Source: Allobosea sp.
Lineage (GTDB): Bacteria; Pseudomonadota; Alphaproteobacteria; Rhizobiales; Beijerinckiaceae
Direction: 5' to 3'
Length of the DNA stretch: 64,000 bases
Assembly: GCF_017308075.1 (NCBI RefSeq)
Contig: NZ_JAFKFX010000031.1
Span: forward strand, 124,001-188,000
Shown here piece after piece: positions 39,417 to 49,620 of the stretch. Numbering within the stretch: position 1 is the stretch's first letter; each line of letters opens with the position of its first letter. A program made the translations under genes and the position numbers. The notes beneath the pieces are model-generated. The model was not told where the DNA came from, ran no database searches, and saw only the letters and a program-made list of their open reading frames with translations.

Positions 39417-40556
39417 TCAGCCGACGGTGACGCGCCCGCGCACGACCCGCAGGGCGAGCGTGCCGTTCTTCAACGCCAGTGCCTTCTCGCCGAAGACCTC
39501 GCGGCGCCAGCCCTGCAGGGCCGGGACCGCCGCCTGGTCGTCGAAGGCGATCGCTTCGAGATCGTCGCTTGAGGCGAGGATCTTCGGTGCGACGCGCTCG
39601 GCGTCGGCCGTCGCCTTGAGCAGGACCTTGAGCAGGTCGAGCACGGCGCCGTTACCTGACCGGCCGCGTTCGCGTTCGAGCTTCGGCAGCGTCTGCGGAT
39701 CGAGGGCCTGGGCCCGTTCGATCGCGGCCAGCACCTCGCCCCCGGCGCGCGAGCGCTCGAAGCCGTTCGGTACGGAGCGGAGCTCTCCCAGCGCCTCGGC
39801 CGAGCGCGGCGAGCGCTGGACGATGTCCATCAGCGTATCGTCCTTCAATACGCGCTGACGCGGCACGTCGCGATGCTGGGCCTCGCGCTCGCGCCAGGCG
39901 GCGAGCTCGATCAGCGCGGCGAGTTCCTTCGTCTTGCGGATGCGACCCTTGAGCCGCTGCCAGGCGTTCTCCGGCTTGACCTCATAGGTGCCGGGCGAGG
40001 TCAGTACCGCCATCTCCTCGGCGACCCAGCTTTCGCGGCCGCTCTCGGCGAGATCGGCGGCGAGCGCGAGATAGATGTCGCGCAGATGGGTGACATCCGA
40101 TTCCGCATAGGCGAGCTGGGCGTCGGTGAGCGGCCGGCGCGACCAGTCGGTGAAGCGCGACGACTTGTCGATCCGCGCCTTGGCGAGGTCGTTGGCGAGC
40201 TGCTCATAGCCGACGGAATCGCCATAGCCGCAGACCATCGCGGCGACCTGCGTGTCGAAGAGCGGCGTCGGGATCAGCTTGCCGATCATCCAGACGATTT
40301 CGAGGTCCTGCCTGGCCGCATGGAAGACCTTGACCACTTTGGGGTCGCTCATCAGCGCCAGGAAAGGCTCGAGGCTGAGATCGGGCGCCAGCGGATCGAC
40401 CAGCACCGCTTCGTCCGGCGAGGCGAGCTGGATCAGGCAGAGCTTCGGATAATAGGTCGTCTCGCGCAGGAACTCGGTGTCGACCGTGACGAAAGGATGC
40501 TGCGCCAGGCGCGCGCACGCCTCGGCCAGCTCCGCGGTGGTGGTGATCAGGTTCAT
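39417..40556 (-). CDS. rnd: Ribonuclease D
   Basis: A 379-residue 3'-5' exonuclease for tRNA maturation. The DEDD-type active site is visible: [21 protein letters not shown], and [12 protein letters not shown] with the tyrosine-containing LAYAESD. An HRDC domain occupies the C-terminal part. It is divergent from aspS across a 244-base gene-free gap. Confidence 0.95.
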   Translation of the reverse strand: MNLITTTAELAEACARLAQHPFVTVDTEFLRETTYYPKLCLIQLASPDEAVLVDPLAPDLSLEPFLALMSDPKVVKVFHAARQDLEIVWMIGKLIPTPLFDTQVAAMVCGYGDSVGYEQLANDLAKARIDKSSRFTDWSRRPLTDAQLAYAESDVTHLRDIYLALAADLAESGRESWVAEEMAVLTSPGTYEVKPENAWQRLKGRIRKTKELAALIELAAWREREAQHRDVPRQRVLKDDTLMDIVQRSPRSAEALGELRSVPNGFERSRAGGEVLAAIERAQALDPQTLPKLERERGRSGNGAVLDLLKVLLKATADAERVAPKILASSDDLEAIAFDDQAAVPALQGWRREVFGEKALALKNGTLALRVVRGRVTVG

Positions 40557-40800
40557 GGGCGGCTCTTAAGGCATGTTCCCCGAAAGTGGAAACGACTTTC
40601 ACGCCTCGGGGGCCTGCGCGACGCCGCTTTTTGCCGCGGTTGATCCCGGTTCGGGCGGCCGTTTCAACGACAGGCCGGGGCCGTCCGGGCCAGGCTCCGC
40701 ATGCGCGCTTCTTGACAAGGCCGCCGGCTGCGTGTGGTTACGGGCCAGACCGTCGCGCGGCCCCGTCGGGCCCGCCCGCATGCCCGGAAAGCCTGATCCC

Positions 40801-42585
40801 GTGACCCTGCACCGCTATCGTTCCCATACCTGTGGCGCGCTCCGCGAGAGCGACATCGGCTCGACCGTGCGCCTCTCCGGCTGGTGCCACCGCATCCGCG
40901 ACCATGGTGGCGTGCTCTTCATCGACCTGCGTGACCATTATGGCATGACCCAGGTCGTGATCGATCCGGATTCGCCCGCCTTCCGCGAGGCCGAGGATCT
41001 GCGCGCCGAATGGGTCGTGCGCTTCGACGGCAAGGTCAAGGCGCGCCTCGCCGGCACCGAGAACCCGAATCTGGCGACCGGCTCGGTCGAGGTCTTCGCG
41101 ACCGGCATCGAGGTGCTCGGCCCCTCCGCCGAGTTGCCGCTGCCGGTCTTCGGCGACCTCGAATATCCCGAGGATACCCGGCTCAAATACCGCTTCCTCG
41201 ATCTGCGCCGCGAGAAGCTGCACAACAACATCATCCTGCGCGGCAAGGTGATCGACTATCTGCGCACGCAGATGAAGCACTCCGGCTTCTCCGAGTTCCA
41301 GACGCCGATCCTGACGGCGTCCTCGCCGGAGGGCGCGCGCGACTTCCTGGTACCGAGCCGGCTGCATCCCGGCCATTTCTACGCGCTGCCGCAGGCGCCG
41401 CAGCAGTACAAGCAGCTCCTGATGATGGCGGGCTTCGATCGCTACTTCCAGATCGCGCCCTGCTTCCGTGACGAGGACCCGCGCGCCGACCGCCTGCCGG
41501 GCGAGTTCTACCAGCTCGACGTCGAGATGAGCTTCGTCGAGCAGGAGGATGTGTTCCGCACCATGGAGCCGGTGATCGCCGGCGTCTTCGAGGAGTTCGG
41601 CGGCGGCAAGACGGTCACCAAGAACTGGCCGCGCATCCCCTATGCCGAGGCGATCGCCAAATACGGCTCCGACAAGCCCGATCTGCGCAACCCGCTGGTC
41701 ATGCAGGACGTCTCCGAGCATTTCCGTGGCTCGGGCTTCAAGGTCTTCGCGCGCATCCTCGAGGATGAGAAGAACCGCGTCTGGGCGATTCCCGCCCCGG
41801 GCGGTGGCTCGCGCGCCTTCTGCGACCGGATGAACTCCTGGGCGCAGGGCGAGGGCCAGCCCGGCCTCGGCTATCTGATGATCAAGGAGGATGGCGAAGG
41901 GCAGGGGCCGATCGCCAACAATATCGGCCCTGAGCGCGTCGCGGCGATCATCGCTCAGATGGGGCTGAAGGGCGGCGATGCCTGCTTCTTCACCGCCGGA
42001 AACCCCGACAAGTTCTACAAGTTCGCCGGTTCGGCCCGCAACAAGGTCGGCTCCGAGCTCGGGCTGATCGACGAGAACGCCTTCGCTTTCGCCTGGATCG
42101 TCGACTTCCCGATGTACGAGTACAACGAGGACGAGAAGAAGGTCGATTTCTCGCACAACCCCTTCTCGATGCCGCAAGGCGGGCTGAAGGCGCTGAGCGA
42201 GGAGGATCCGCTTTCGATCAAGGCCTTCCAGTACGACATCGCCTGCAACGGGTTCGAGCTCGCCTCCGGCGGCATCCGCAACCACAGGCCGGAAGCAATG
42301 GTGAAGGCCTTCGAGATCGCCGGCTATGGCGAGGAGACGGTGATCGAGCGCTTCGGCGGCATGTACCGCGCCTTCCAGTACGGCGCGCCGCCGCATGGCG
42401 GCATGGCGGCCGGTGTCGACCGGATCATCATGCTGCTCGCCGGCGCGACCAATCTGCGCGAGGTCGCCCTGTTCCCGATGAACCAGCAGGCCGTCGACCT
42501 CTTGATGGGCGCGCCCTCCAACGTGACGCCGAAGCAGCTCCGCGAGCTGCATCTGCGCCTCAACCTGCCCGAGAAGAACGGCTGA
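40801..42585 (+). CDS. aspS: Aspartyl-tRNA synthetase
   Basis: Class II synthetase of bacterial type with a GAD insertion, 594 residues from the GTG at 40801 ([20 protein letters not shown]). An ATG at 40780 would add seven residues. Motifs are [15 protein letters not shown] (motif 1 region), [11 protein letters not shown] (motif 2) and [15 protein letters not shown] (motif 3). Most alphaproteobacteria use this enzyme to charge both Asp and Asn tRNAs together with GatCAB, but this gene alone does not show it. Confidence 0.94.
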   Translation: MTLHRYRSHTCGALRESDIGSTVRLSGWCHRIRDHGGVLFIDLRDHYGMTQVVIDPDSPAFREAEDLRAEWVVRFDGKVKARLAGTENPNLATGSVEVFATGIEVLGPSAELPLPVFGDLEYPEDTRLKYRFLDLRREKLHNNIILRGKVIDYLRTQMKHSGFSEFQTPILTASSPEGARDFLVPSRLHPGHFYALPQAPQQYKQLLMMAGFDRYFQIAPCFRDEDPRADRLPGEFYQLDVEMSFVEQEDVFRTMEPVIAGVFEEFGGGKTVTKNWPRIPYAEAIAKYGSDKPDLRNPLVMQDVSEHFRGSGFKVFARILEDEKNRVWAIPAPGGGSRAFCDRMNSWAQGEGQPGLGYLMIKEDGEGQGPIANNIGPERVAAIIAQMGLKGGDACFFTAGNPDKFYKFAGSARNKVGSELGLIDENAFAFAWIVDFPMYEYNEDEKKVDFSHNPFSMPQGGLKALSEEDPLSIKAFQYDIACNGFELASGGIRNHRPEAMVKAFEIAGYGEETVIERFGGMYRAFQYGAPPHGGMAAGVDRIIMLLAGATNLREVALFPMNQQAVDLLMGAPSNVTPKQLRELHLRLNLPEKNG

Positions 42586-42589
42586 CCCG

Positions 42590-42961
42590 ATGACTCCGCT
42601 GGCTGCCCGGCGCCTCCTGGCGCCGGCTCTTCTGCTGCTGCCCGTTCTCTCGGCCTGCGTCTCGACGCCGTCCAATCCGAGCGCTGCGCGCGCCAGCGTG
42701 CTCGCCGGGATCGTCTCGCGCGCCAGCGCCTGCAATGCCGGCTATGCGCGCCGCGACACGCTCGACCGCTTCCTGCAGGCGGAGCGGGCCCGCGGAGCGA
42801 CGCCGGAGCAGATCGCCGGTGCCCGCTCGACCTATGTCACCATCTCCGAGGCGCAGACGATCAACCAGGGCATCCGGCCTGAGCCCTGCACGGCCGAGGA
42901 GCGCGCGACGCTGCGCGGCCAGATGAACACGGTTCGCGCCAACCGCTTCGAGACGCTCTGA
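42590..42961 (+). CDS. Small putative lipoprotein, copy A
   Basis: The 123-residue product starts with a lipoprotein signal and lipobox LSAC (cysteine 23). The mature protein is mostly helical with two further cysteines (SACNAGYARR and PEPCTAEERATLRG). It lies 4 bases behind aspS. Pattern and size resemble the next gene, so the two may be diverged paralogs. Function unknown. Confidence 0.7.
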   Translation: MTPLAARRLLAPALLLLPVLSACVSTPSNPSAARASVLAGIVSRASACNAGYARRDTLDRFLQAERARGATPEQIAGARSTYVTISEAQTINQGIRPEPCTAEERATLRGQMNTVRANRFETL

Positions 42962-42966
42962 CCACG

Positions 42967-43272
42967 ATGCCCGCGCTCAAGCCGAGCCTCGCGGCGCTCG
43001 CCGCCTGCGGCCTCGCCGGCTGTGTCGGCGCCGGTGCCGGCCCGGTTCCGGGGACGCCGGAATTCACCGCCTCGCGGGTCTCGCGCGCCTATGATTGCGG
43101 CGTCGGGGTCGATCGTGGCCGGATCATCGCGGGTTTCCGACAGGAGGACCGCGCGCGCTTTATCGCAGCCAATGCGAGCTATGCGGTGAAATCCTACAAC
43201 GCCCCGCGCCGCTGCGAAGCCGAGGAGCGCGCGCAACTGCAGCGCGAGCTGCGTTCCGGGGCGCGCCGCTGA
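42967..43272 (+). CDS. Small putative lipoprotein, copy B
   Basis: A 101-residue product with lipobox LAGC. The mature part has YDCGVGVDRGRIIAGF and RRCEAEERAQLQRELRSG, the latter matching the CTAEERATLRGQ end of the previous gene. It starts 5 bases after that gene. Function unknown. Confidence 0.7.
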   Translation: MPALKPSLAALAACGLAGCVGAGAGPVPGTPEFTASRVSRAYDCGVGVDRGRIIAGFRQEDRARFIAANASYAVKSYNAPRRCEAEERAQLQRELRSGARR

Positions 43273-43305
43273 TTTCCGCTTGCCCGCGCGTCGCTTACCG
43301 CGCAC

Positions 43306-44205
43306 ATGCGCTGCATGAGTTTCTCGCCGGCCGATATCACCGCCATCGTCGTTTCCTTCGACAGCGCCGAGGTGTTGCCTGCCTGCCTCGCGGCGCTGGC
43401 CGGGGAGGGCGTGCGGGCGCTGGTCGTCGACAATGCCAGCGGTGACGATTCCGCAGCGGTGGCCGAGCGCTCGGGCGCGACGGTCCTGCGCAATGCGCGC
43501 AATGAGGGCTATGGCCGCGCTAATAATCGCGGGGCCAGGGCGGCCGATACGCCGTTCATCCTGATCGTCAATCCGGACCTCGAAATCGGCGCGGGGGCGA
43601 TCGCCGCCCTGCTCGCCGCTGCCGAGGCCTATCCGGATGCCGTCGCTTTCGCCCCGCGCCTGATCGAGCCCTCCGGCCGGGTCTTTCTGCAGCCGCGCTC
43701 GCTGCTGTCGCCCGACCATCTCAACCGCGCTCGCGACATCGTCCTGCCTCAGGGCGATGCCTGTCTGCCTTTCCTCTCCGGTGCCTGCCTCTTGCTGCGC
43801 CGCGAGGCCTTCCTGGCGCTCGGCGGCTTCGATCCCGAAATCTTCCTGTTCTACGAGGACGACGATCTCTGCCGGCGGCTGCGCGAGGCCGGCCATGCCC
43901 TGGTCCATGTCGACGGCGCCGAGGCCAGGCATGGCCGCGGTCGCTCAAGCGCTCCCTCGGCGGCGCGGCGCTTCACCGCGCGCTGGCATCTCGCCTGGTC
44001 CGAATATCACGTCTCCCGCAAATATGACCTGCCCCGGCCCGGGCTGGCGCGCATTCTGGAAAACGCCGCCAAGACAGCAGGTTACGGTCTTATTCTGAAT
44101 CGACACAAGATGATGGCTCATGCCGGTTCGGTGGCGGGAGCGCTGGCAGCCCGCGCCGGTCGCAGCGCTCTGGCGCGTCAGGGTCTGGAGCGAGCGGAGC
44201 CTTGA
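43306..44205 (+). CDS. Family 2 glycosyltransferase (rhamnosyltransferase-like)
   Basis: A 299-residue GT-A-type glycosyltransferase for surface polysaccharide. Motifs are ITAIVVSFDSAEVLPACL, LVVDNASGDDSAAVAE, FILIVNPDLEIGAGA (NPD in place of DxD), and the acceptor-side FLSGACLLLRREAFLALGGF followed by EDDDLCRRLR. ATG codons at 43306 and 43315 are possible starts. It overlaps the following acyltransferase by 4 bases. Confidence 0.87.
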   Translation: MRCMSFSPADITAIVVSFDSAEVLPACLAALAGEGVRALVVDNASGDDSAAVAERSGATVLRNARNEGYGRANNRGARAADTPFILIVNPDLEIGAGAIAALLAAAEAYPDAVAFAPRLIEPSGRVFLQPRSLLSPDHLNRARDIVLPQGDACLPFLSGACLLLRREAFLALGGFDPEIFLFYEDDDLCRRLREAGHALVHVDGAEARHGRGRSSAPSAARRFTARWHLAWSEYHVSRKYDLPRPGLARILENAAKTAGYGLILNRHKMMAHAGSVAGALAARAGRSALARQGLERAEP

Positions 44206-45266
44206 TCGTGAGTTCGCCCCTGCGCTTCGTCCCGGTGGCCGACGGTCTCGCGGCCCGTCACAATCATTTCGGCCTGCTGCGGCTGCTATTGGCGCTGTCG
44301 GTCGTGGTCTCGCATGCGCTGAGCGTCACGACCGGCCGAGTCGAGGACGAGCCGCTGGCGGCCTCGACCGGGTTCACGCTCGGCGAGCATGCCGTCAACG
44401 GCTTCTTCGCGATCTCCGGCTTCCTGGTGACGATGAGCTATGAGCAGCGTGGCTGGCGCGACTATGTCGTCGCCCGCACCTTGCGTATCGCGCCCGGCCT
44501 GATCGCCGCGACCCTGGTCGTCTCGCTCCTGCTCGGCTCGGCGCTGACGACGCTCGATCTTCGCGCCTATCTCGCCGATCCCCGGCTGTGGCGCTTCATC
44601 ACGGCGACGCTGACCACCTTCAAGAGTGCCGCGCCCTTGCCCGGCGTGTTCGAGGCCAATCCGCTGCCCTTTCCGATGGGGACGGTCTGGACGCTGAAAT
44701 ACGAGACGCTGTGCTATCTCGGCGTGCTGGTCGCCGGCCTTGCCGGATTGCTGCTGCAGCGCCGGCTGGCGCTGGCGATCTGGTGCGTCCTGGTCGTGGC
44801 CACGATCGCGCGCGAGATCGTCGCGCCCGATGGCGCGAAGGGGGTGGAGACGGCGCTGCGCCTGCCGCTGATCTTCATGACCGGCGGCCTGATCTATCTC
44901 TGGCGCGAGCGGATTCCGCTTTCGCTCGCCGGGCTCGCCATCGCGCTGGTGCTCACCGGCCTGCTGGCCTGGACGCCGCTCTACAAGGCCGCGCTCTATC
45001 TCGTCACCGCCTGGGGCGTGCTGGTGCTGGCGCTGGCGCCGGCCTTGACCGGCTGGCGCAGCGAGCCGCCGGCCGATCTGTCCTATGGCGTCTATCTCTA
45101 TGGCTGGCCGGTGCAGCAGGGCTTCGTCGCCTTGTTTCCGAGCGCCGGCGCCTTCCTGCTGTTCTGGCCTGGGCTGGCGGTGACGATCGCTGTCGCCGCC
45201 GCCTCCTGGTACCTGGTCGAGAAGCCGGCGCTCGACCTCAAGCGCCGGCTGATCGCGCGCTCCTGA
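44202..45266 (+). CDS. Acyltransferase 3-family membrane protein
   Basis: A 354-residue membrane protein with about ten helices, of the type that O-acetylates or acylates cell-surface sugars. Family signs are FGLLRLLLALSVVVSHA and the helix GEHAVNGFFAISGFLVTMSY. Start could be TTG at 44202 or GTG at 44208. It probably acts on the glycan made with the adjacent glycosyltransferase. Confidence 0.85.
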   Translation: MIVSSPLRFVPVADGLAARHNHFGLLRLLLALSVVVSHALSVTTGRVEDEPLAASTGFTLGEHAVNGFFAISGFLVTMSYEQRGWRDYVVARTLRIAPGLIAATLVVSLLLGSALTTLDLRAYLADPRLWRFITATLTTFKSAAPLPGVFEANPLPFPMGTVWTLKYETLCYLGVLVAGLAGLLLQRRLALAIWCVLVVATIAREIVAPDGAKGVETALRLPLIFMTGGLIYLWRERIPLSLAGLAIALVLTGLLAWTPLYKAALYLVTAWGVLVLALAPALTGWRSEPPADLSYGVYLYGWPVQQGFVALFPSAGAFLLFWPGLAVTIAVAAASWYLVEKPALDLKRRLIARS

Positions 45267-45966
45267 CGGCGCTGGCAAGCGCCTCGATACGGTCGGACAT
45301 CAGCAGCGGCAGCAGCGGCGTCAGCTCAGCGGCCGGCAGCTCCCACCAGCGCGTCGCCAGCAATTGCTCGATCTGCGCCTCCGGCAGGCGCAGGCGCACG
45401 ATCCGCGCCGGGTTCCCGGCGACGATCGCATAGGGCGGCACGTCGCGCGTCACCACCGCGCGGGCAGCGATGACGGCGCCATGGCCGATCGTCACCCCCG
45501 ACAGGATCATCGCCTGCGAGCCGAGCCAGACATCATGGCCGATCGCGACATCGCCGCGGGTCGCGTCATGCCCGGTGAAGGCGGACGCGGCTGGCCACAG
45601 GCCCGGTAGGGCCGGGAAGGGGTAGGTCGTCGCCCAGTCGGTGCGGTGATTGCCGCCGAGCAGGATCTCGACCCCGTCGGCGATCGAGCCATAGCGCCCG
45701 ATGGTCAGCTTTGCGCCGCTCTCCGGAAAGCGCACCTTCGGGCGGCCATAGGTGAAGGCACCGACCGCGATCTGGCCGGGGCGGCGCACGATCAGCCTGG
45801 CGAGATGCAGCCTTGTCTGATTGTCCGGGTTGATCCGCCGGCGCAGCCAGCCGCGCGGCCCGGCCGGCAGGCCGGACCACCAAGTTGCGAGCCGGCCTGG
45901 CCGCCAGCTCGCATCGTCGGCCGAGAGAGAGAGCGGCGGCACATGGCCGCCAGCTTCATTCGGCAT
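45238..45966 (-). CDS. CatB-type hexapeptide-repeat acetyltransferase
   Basis: A 242-residue left-handed-beta-helix O-acetyltransferase. It has the GGNHRTDWATTYPF segment containing the CatB-type catalytic His, followed by hexapeptide repeats (IGHDVWLGSQAMILSGVTIG, then VAGNPARIV). It converges with the acyltransferase at 44202, overlapping it by 29 bases, and overlaps the upstream periplasmic protein gene by 11 bases. Substrate is likely a surface polysaccharide. Confidence 0.85.
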   Translation of the reverse strand: MPNEAGGHVPPLSLSADDASWRPGRLATWWSGLPAGPRGWLRRRINPDNQTRLHLARLIVRRPGQIAVGAFTYGRPKVRFPESGAKLTIGRYGSIADGVEILLGGNHRTDWATTYPFPALPGLWPAASAFTGHDATRGDVAIGHDVWLGSQAMILSGVTIGHGAVIAARAVVTRDVPPYAIVAGNPARIVRLRLPEAQIEQLLATRWWELPAAELTPLLPLLMSDRIEALASAVRSARSAGA

Positions 45967-47806
45967 TGGCCTTCACGTCGATCTTGTCGAAGATCTCGGT
46001 CGGATCAGCGAGCGTGATCACGTCGGCGAGGCCGAGGCCGGTCGGCGCCTTGGACGAGGCCGAGAGGCTCAGCTTGCCGGGCTTGGCGACGAAGCGGGCA
46101 ATGGCGCTGGCCAGCGACTTCGCTCCATCCGACGGCCCCAGTATGGCGGCGAGGCCGAGGCTGGCGATGGTGCCGTATTCGCGCCGGACGTCCTCGACCT
46201 TGCGCTTCGACTTGCGGGCCTCGTTCTCGAGCAGTTTCTCGGCCAGCCCGAGATTTTCCAGCTTGATGTCGAGATTTTTCGCCGTCGCGCCGAGCAGTGC
46301 CACCTGCGCCAGGGCAAGATCGGCGGAGAAAACTTCCTTGCCGACATTGCCGAGCGTGCCTGTCGCGTCGAGCTTCGCCATGCCGGCGCCGCCGAGCGAG
46401 AGCGCGCGGATCGCAAATTCCTTGCTGGCTTCCTGCCAGGCGAGATCGAGCTTCGCCGACAGGTCGAGATTGCGATAGCCCATCGCCAGGAGATCCTTGG
46501 CCGACGGATTCGAGGTGCTTTCGACGACCGGGATCGTCAGTTTGTCGAGCGTCAGCGCCATATTGGTGGGAATGCCGTTGACCTGCTCGCCATGCCTGAG
46601 CTCGAAGGTACCGAGGCCGACCTCGATCGGCGGCAGCGGCGCCGCTCCACGCTTGCCCTGCTGGGGCGCGGTGATCTGGATACCGCTCAGCCGGATCGTG
46701 CCGAGCTTGGGGATGAAACGGCGCAGATCGTCGACGCTCGGGTCGAAATCCGGCTCGGCCAGGGCCTTGCGCAACTCCTTGATCGTGTTCTCCAGCGAGA
46801 AGCCGAAATAGCCTGCGGAGGCGATCGTGCCCTTGCCGCCGCCGCCTTCGAATTTCAGGCCTTCCACCACGAAGCCAGACTTCTCCGGCGTGTCCTCGCC
46901 GAAGGCGATGCGCGCGAGGCGCATCTCGACAGGCTCCGGCTTGGCGCCCGGCTTCGGCGGCGTCTTGACCGCCAGCACGAGGTCTCGGATCTCGCCGCTG
47001 CCATAGTCGATGGAGTCGAACAGGGCGAGCATGGCCAGCAGCAGCTTCCGGTCGCGCGCTTCGGTGACCGCAGGATCTTCCTTGCTGTTCGGGTCCTTCG
47101 CCGCCTTTTCCGATTCCTCCCCGAGCGTGACGATGCGCGTCATCAACTCGCTCATCGGCTCGGTGCCGACGCGGCCCTTGAAGTTGCGCATCGCGGCCTT
47201 GCCGCCCGAGACCTTGCCGAGCTCGCCGAGATCGAGCGTGTAACCCTCCTGCTCGAGCCGGCCGATGAGGGTCTGCATCGCAGGCTCGGTGCCTGGGGCC
47301 GCCTTTTCGGCGAAGACACGGGCGATCTGGGCGAGGTCGAGCCCCTCGAAGCTCGTCCGCAGGATCTCGCCGTTCATCTGGCCGGAGGCCGAGCCCTCGA
47401 CCTTGATCGTTCCGGCCTTGGCCTCGCCGCGCGCGATCCTGCCTTCGCGAATCTCGGAGAAGCGGACGTCGCGATAGGTCGTGATCTGCTTCTGCGGGCC
47501 GAAATTCTGCTCCATCACCAGGCTCGGCGCGCTGATCTCGGCGGCCGTCAGGCGGCTCATCCGGGCGACGGGGCTCTCATTGCTGCCTGGCGCGGCCTGG
47601 AAGATGGCTTGGAAGGCCGCGCGGTCGAGCGACGTCCCCTTCACGTCGAGCTTCGGGATCGTCAGCACGAACTTGCCGAGATCGAGCCGAAGATTGTCCA
47701 GCTGGAAATCCTCGGCCGAGGCCGGACCGGCCAGCAGCAGGAGCAGCAACCCCGCCGCCGGGAGCGGGCGCGCGCGCCCGAGGCGCTGGCTGGGCAGAAT
47801 GGTCAT
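45956..47806 (-). CDS. Large periplasmic protein of unknown function
   Basis: With the start at 47806 (AGGAGATATCG before ATG) the product has 616 residues and a signal peptide (PLPAAGLLLLLLAGPASA). The rest is a repetitive beta-rich pattern with units such as FQLDNLRLDLGKFVLTIPKL, IRLSGIQITAPQQGK and NLDLSAKLDLAW, reminiscent of long lipid-transfer or AsmA-like proteins, but I cannot assign it. A coiled Lys/Glu segment (ARKSKRKVEDVRREYG) is near the C-terminus. The start overlaps no gene and the stop overlaps the acetyltransferase start. Confidence 0.75.
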   Translation of the reverse strand: MTILPSQRLGRARPLPAAGLLLLLLAGPASAEDFQLDNLRLDLGKFVLTIPKLDVKGTSLDRAAFQAIFQAAPGSNESPVARMSRLTAAEISAPSLVMEQNFGPQKQITTYRDVRFSEIREGRIARGEAKAGTIKVEGSASGQMNGEILRTSFEGLDLAQIARVFAEKAAPGTEPAMQTLIGRLEQEGYTLDLGELGKVSGGKAAMRNFKGRVGTEPMSELMTRIVTLGEESEKAAKDPNSKEDPAVTEARDRKLLLAMLALFDSIDYGSGEIRDLVLAVKTPPKPGAKPEPVEMRLARIAFGEDTPEKSGFVVEGLKFEGGGGKGTIASAGYFGFSLENTIKELRKALAEPDFDPSVDDLRRFIPKLGTIRLSGIQITAPQQGKRGAAPLPPIEVGLGTFELRHGEQVNGIPTNMALTLDKLTIPVVESTSNPSAKDLLAMGYRNLDLSAKLDLAWQEASKEFAIRALSLGGAGMAKLDATGTLGNVGKEVFSADLALAQVALLGATAKNLDIKLENLGLAEKLLENEARKSKRKVEDVRREYGTIASLGLAAILGPSDGAKSLASAIARFVAKPGKLSLSASSKAPTGLGLADVITLADPTEIFDKIDVKANAE

Positions 47807-48091
47807 CGATATCTCCTGGAGCGTGATGTCGGAGCCTCGCGCGGCAAGGGCGGGCCCAAGCCGCTCTTGTCGGGCCGAGAGGCAAAATCGCTTCCGGCCG
47901 GGACCAACGTTCCGTTCGGCTTCGAATTGGCGCTGAAACTGCCGCAAGGCGAAGACGAAGGAAAGACACAAGAGGGGCTGCCCGGCGAAAAGCTTGACGG
48001 CGCGCCGGCCTTGCGTGCCATTGGCCGCAGATTCGCCATCGCGTCCCGGCAACGCTCTGCGGCATTGGTGGCCTTTTTGGGGAAACGGATC

Positions 48092-48580
48092 ATGCAGGCT
48101 TCGGGACGCTGGGTGCGATTGGCCATTTGCGGGGCGCTGGCGCTCTGCTTCGCTGCTCTGCTGCTGGAGCGCTCTCAGGCGCAGCAGGCTGCCCCGGCCG
48201 CCGGGCTCGAGCCGCTGACGATCGTCAGCGGCAACGGGCGCCATGAATTCCAGGTCGAGGTGATGCGCACGCCCGAGCAACGGGCCCGTGGCCTGATGCA
48301 CCGCCAGTTCATGCCTGCCGATCGCGGCATGCTCTTCGATTTCAAGCGTACCGAGCCGGTCGCGATGTGGATGCAGAACACCTACATCTCGCTCGACATG
48401 CTCTTCATCCGGGCCGACGGCACGGTGGCGCGGATCGCCGAGCGTACCGAGCCGCTCTCGACCCGCACAATCCCCTCCGGCGAGCCGGTGCTGTCGGTGC
48501 TGGAGATCAATGGCGGCGTTGCCGAGAAGCTCGGCATCAAGGCCGGGGACAAGGTCGAGCACGCGCTATTCCGTCCCTGA
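48092..48580 (+). CDS. DUF192-family periplasmic protein
   Basis: A 162-residue protein with a signal anchor (LAICGALALCFAALLLE). The DUF192 core shows RTPEQRARGLMHRQFM, GMLFDF, MWMQNTYISLDMLFI and VLEINGGVAEKLGIKAGD. The family is widespread and of uncertain function. It is divergent from the periplasmic protein at 45956. Confidence 0.85.
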   Translation: MQASGRWVRLAICGALALCFAALLLERSQAQQAAPAAGLEPLTIVSGNGRHEFQVEVMRTPEQRARGLMHRQFMPADRGMLFDFKRTEPVAMWMQNTYISLDMLFIRADGTVARIAERTEPLSTRTIPSGEPVLSVLEINGGVAEKLGIKAGDKVEHALFRP

Positions 48581-48596
48581 GCCGGTCGACCCCGCC

Positions 48597-49373
48597 TCAG
48601 CCCAGCTCGGACGAGATCATGCGGCAGGTGGCCAGCAGCTCGGCGAGCACCTCCTCATGCCGAGTGCGGGCGCCTCGTCGGTTGAGATAGGGAATGACGA
48701 TGCTGGCGACGGCGCGGCCCTGCCGGTCGAGGATCGGTGCGCTGATGTCGGTGACGCCTGGCATGTCGTGGCTTTCGGCGAGCAGGAAACCGCGGGTCGC
48801 GATCTCGTCGAGCATCGCCCTAAGGAGGCCCGCATCCTCCTCGCGACCGTGCGACGGGCCGGCGTTCAGACTGCGCTGGCGCATGTCATCGTCCTGGAAG
48901 GCCAGGATCACCCGGCCCGATGTCGCCTCCACCGCCGGCCGCCGATAGCCGAGCCGCAGGGTGAAGCTGATGTCGCCCGTCCCGGCGGCATTGGCGATCA
49001 CAACCGTCTCGCCCTCGTTGAGCACGACGAGATGGGCTGATTGCGCCGTTTTCGCGCTCAGCTTTTCCATGGCCGGCGCTGCGACCTCGACGAGCTGTCG
49101 CGCCCGCGGCGTACGCATGCCGAGCTCGAACAGCCGGTTGCTGAGCGTCAGCTCCTCAGTCGCCGGGTCGCGGTTGAGATAACCGCGCTCGACCAGCACG
49201 AACAGCATGCGGAAGATCTCGCCCTTGGAGCGGCCGAGGCTCTCGGCGATGGCGCGGGTCGAAAGCGGCTTCTGGGCGGCCGCCAGCAGCTCGATGATCT
49301 CGAGTCCCTTCTCCAAAGCGGGGGCGGGATAAGGCCCCGGCCGGCTGCTTGGCTCGACGTGAAGCTGCTCCAT
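48597..49373 (-). CDS. IclR-family transcriptional regulator
   Basis: A 258-residue regulator with an N-terminal winged helix (LSTRAIAESLGRSKGEIFRM) and a C-terminal effector-binding domain (GETVVIANAAGTGDISFTLR, LDEIATRGFLLAESHD, AVASIVIPYL). It diverges from a binding protein and hydrolase pair and likely regulates them. A perfect palindrome lies 35 bases upstream of its start. Confidence 0.92.
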   Translation of the reverse strand: MEQLHVEPSSRPGPYPAPALEKGLEIIELLAAAQKPLSTRAIAESLGRSKGEIFRMLFVLVERGYLNRDPATEELTLSNRLFELGMRTPRARQLVEVAAPAMEKLSAKTAQSAHLVVLNEGETVVIANAAGTGDISFTLRLGYRRPAVEATSGRVILAFQDDDMRQRSLNAGPSHGREEDAGLLRAMLDEIATRGFLLAESHDMPGVTDISAPILDRQGRAVASIVIPYLNRRGARTRHEEVLAELLATCRMISSELG

Positions 49374-49408
49374 GCACGGCTCCCACTCAATTCATTAGCG
49401 AAGCTTGA

Positions 49409-49422
49409 CTGCATATATGCAG
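49409..49422. promoter_or_regulatory. Perfect 14-bp palindrome, candidate IclR operator
   Basis: CTGCATATATGCAG is a perfect palindrome in the intergenic region between the divergent iclR-like gene and the binding-protein gene, starting 35 bases upstream of the regulator's ATG. The TTGACT just before it may be a -35 box for the rightward promoter, but no convincing -10 is seen. Autoregulation is inferred. Confidence 0.5.
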
Positions 49423-49620
49423 CTGTTACCCTTGCCTTACGTCACTAGCAAGCTGCGCGGCGTATTTGCACCCCGGAAACCGCTGGGGGCCAGTATTTAT
49501 TCGCCCGAAGAGGCGGGTGTCGGTCGAATTCGCGCGCGGCCCGGAGAGTGGCGCAGGAGAAGCCTTCAAGACGAAAACAAAGCTGCATCGCAAGAAATGA
49601 TCGGAAGAGGGAGAGCGATC

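Noticed and set aside
45821-48091. A very long plus-strand frame upstream of the DUF192 gene
   Set aside because: It is antisense to the well-supported periplasmic protein; only the part from 48092 on looks like a real gene, with signal anchor and family motifs.
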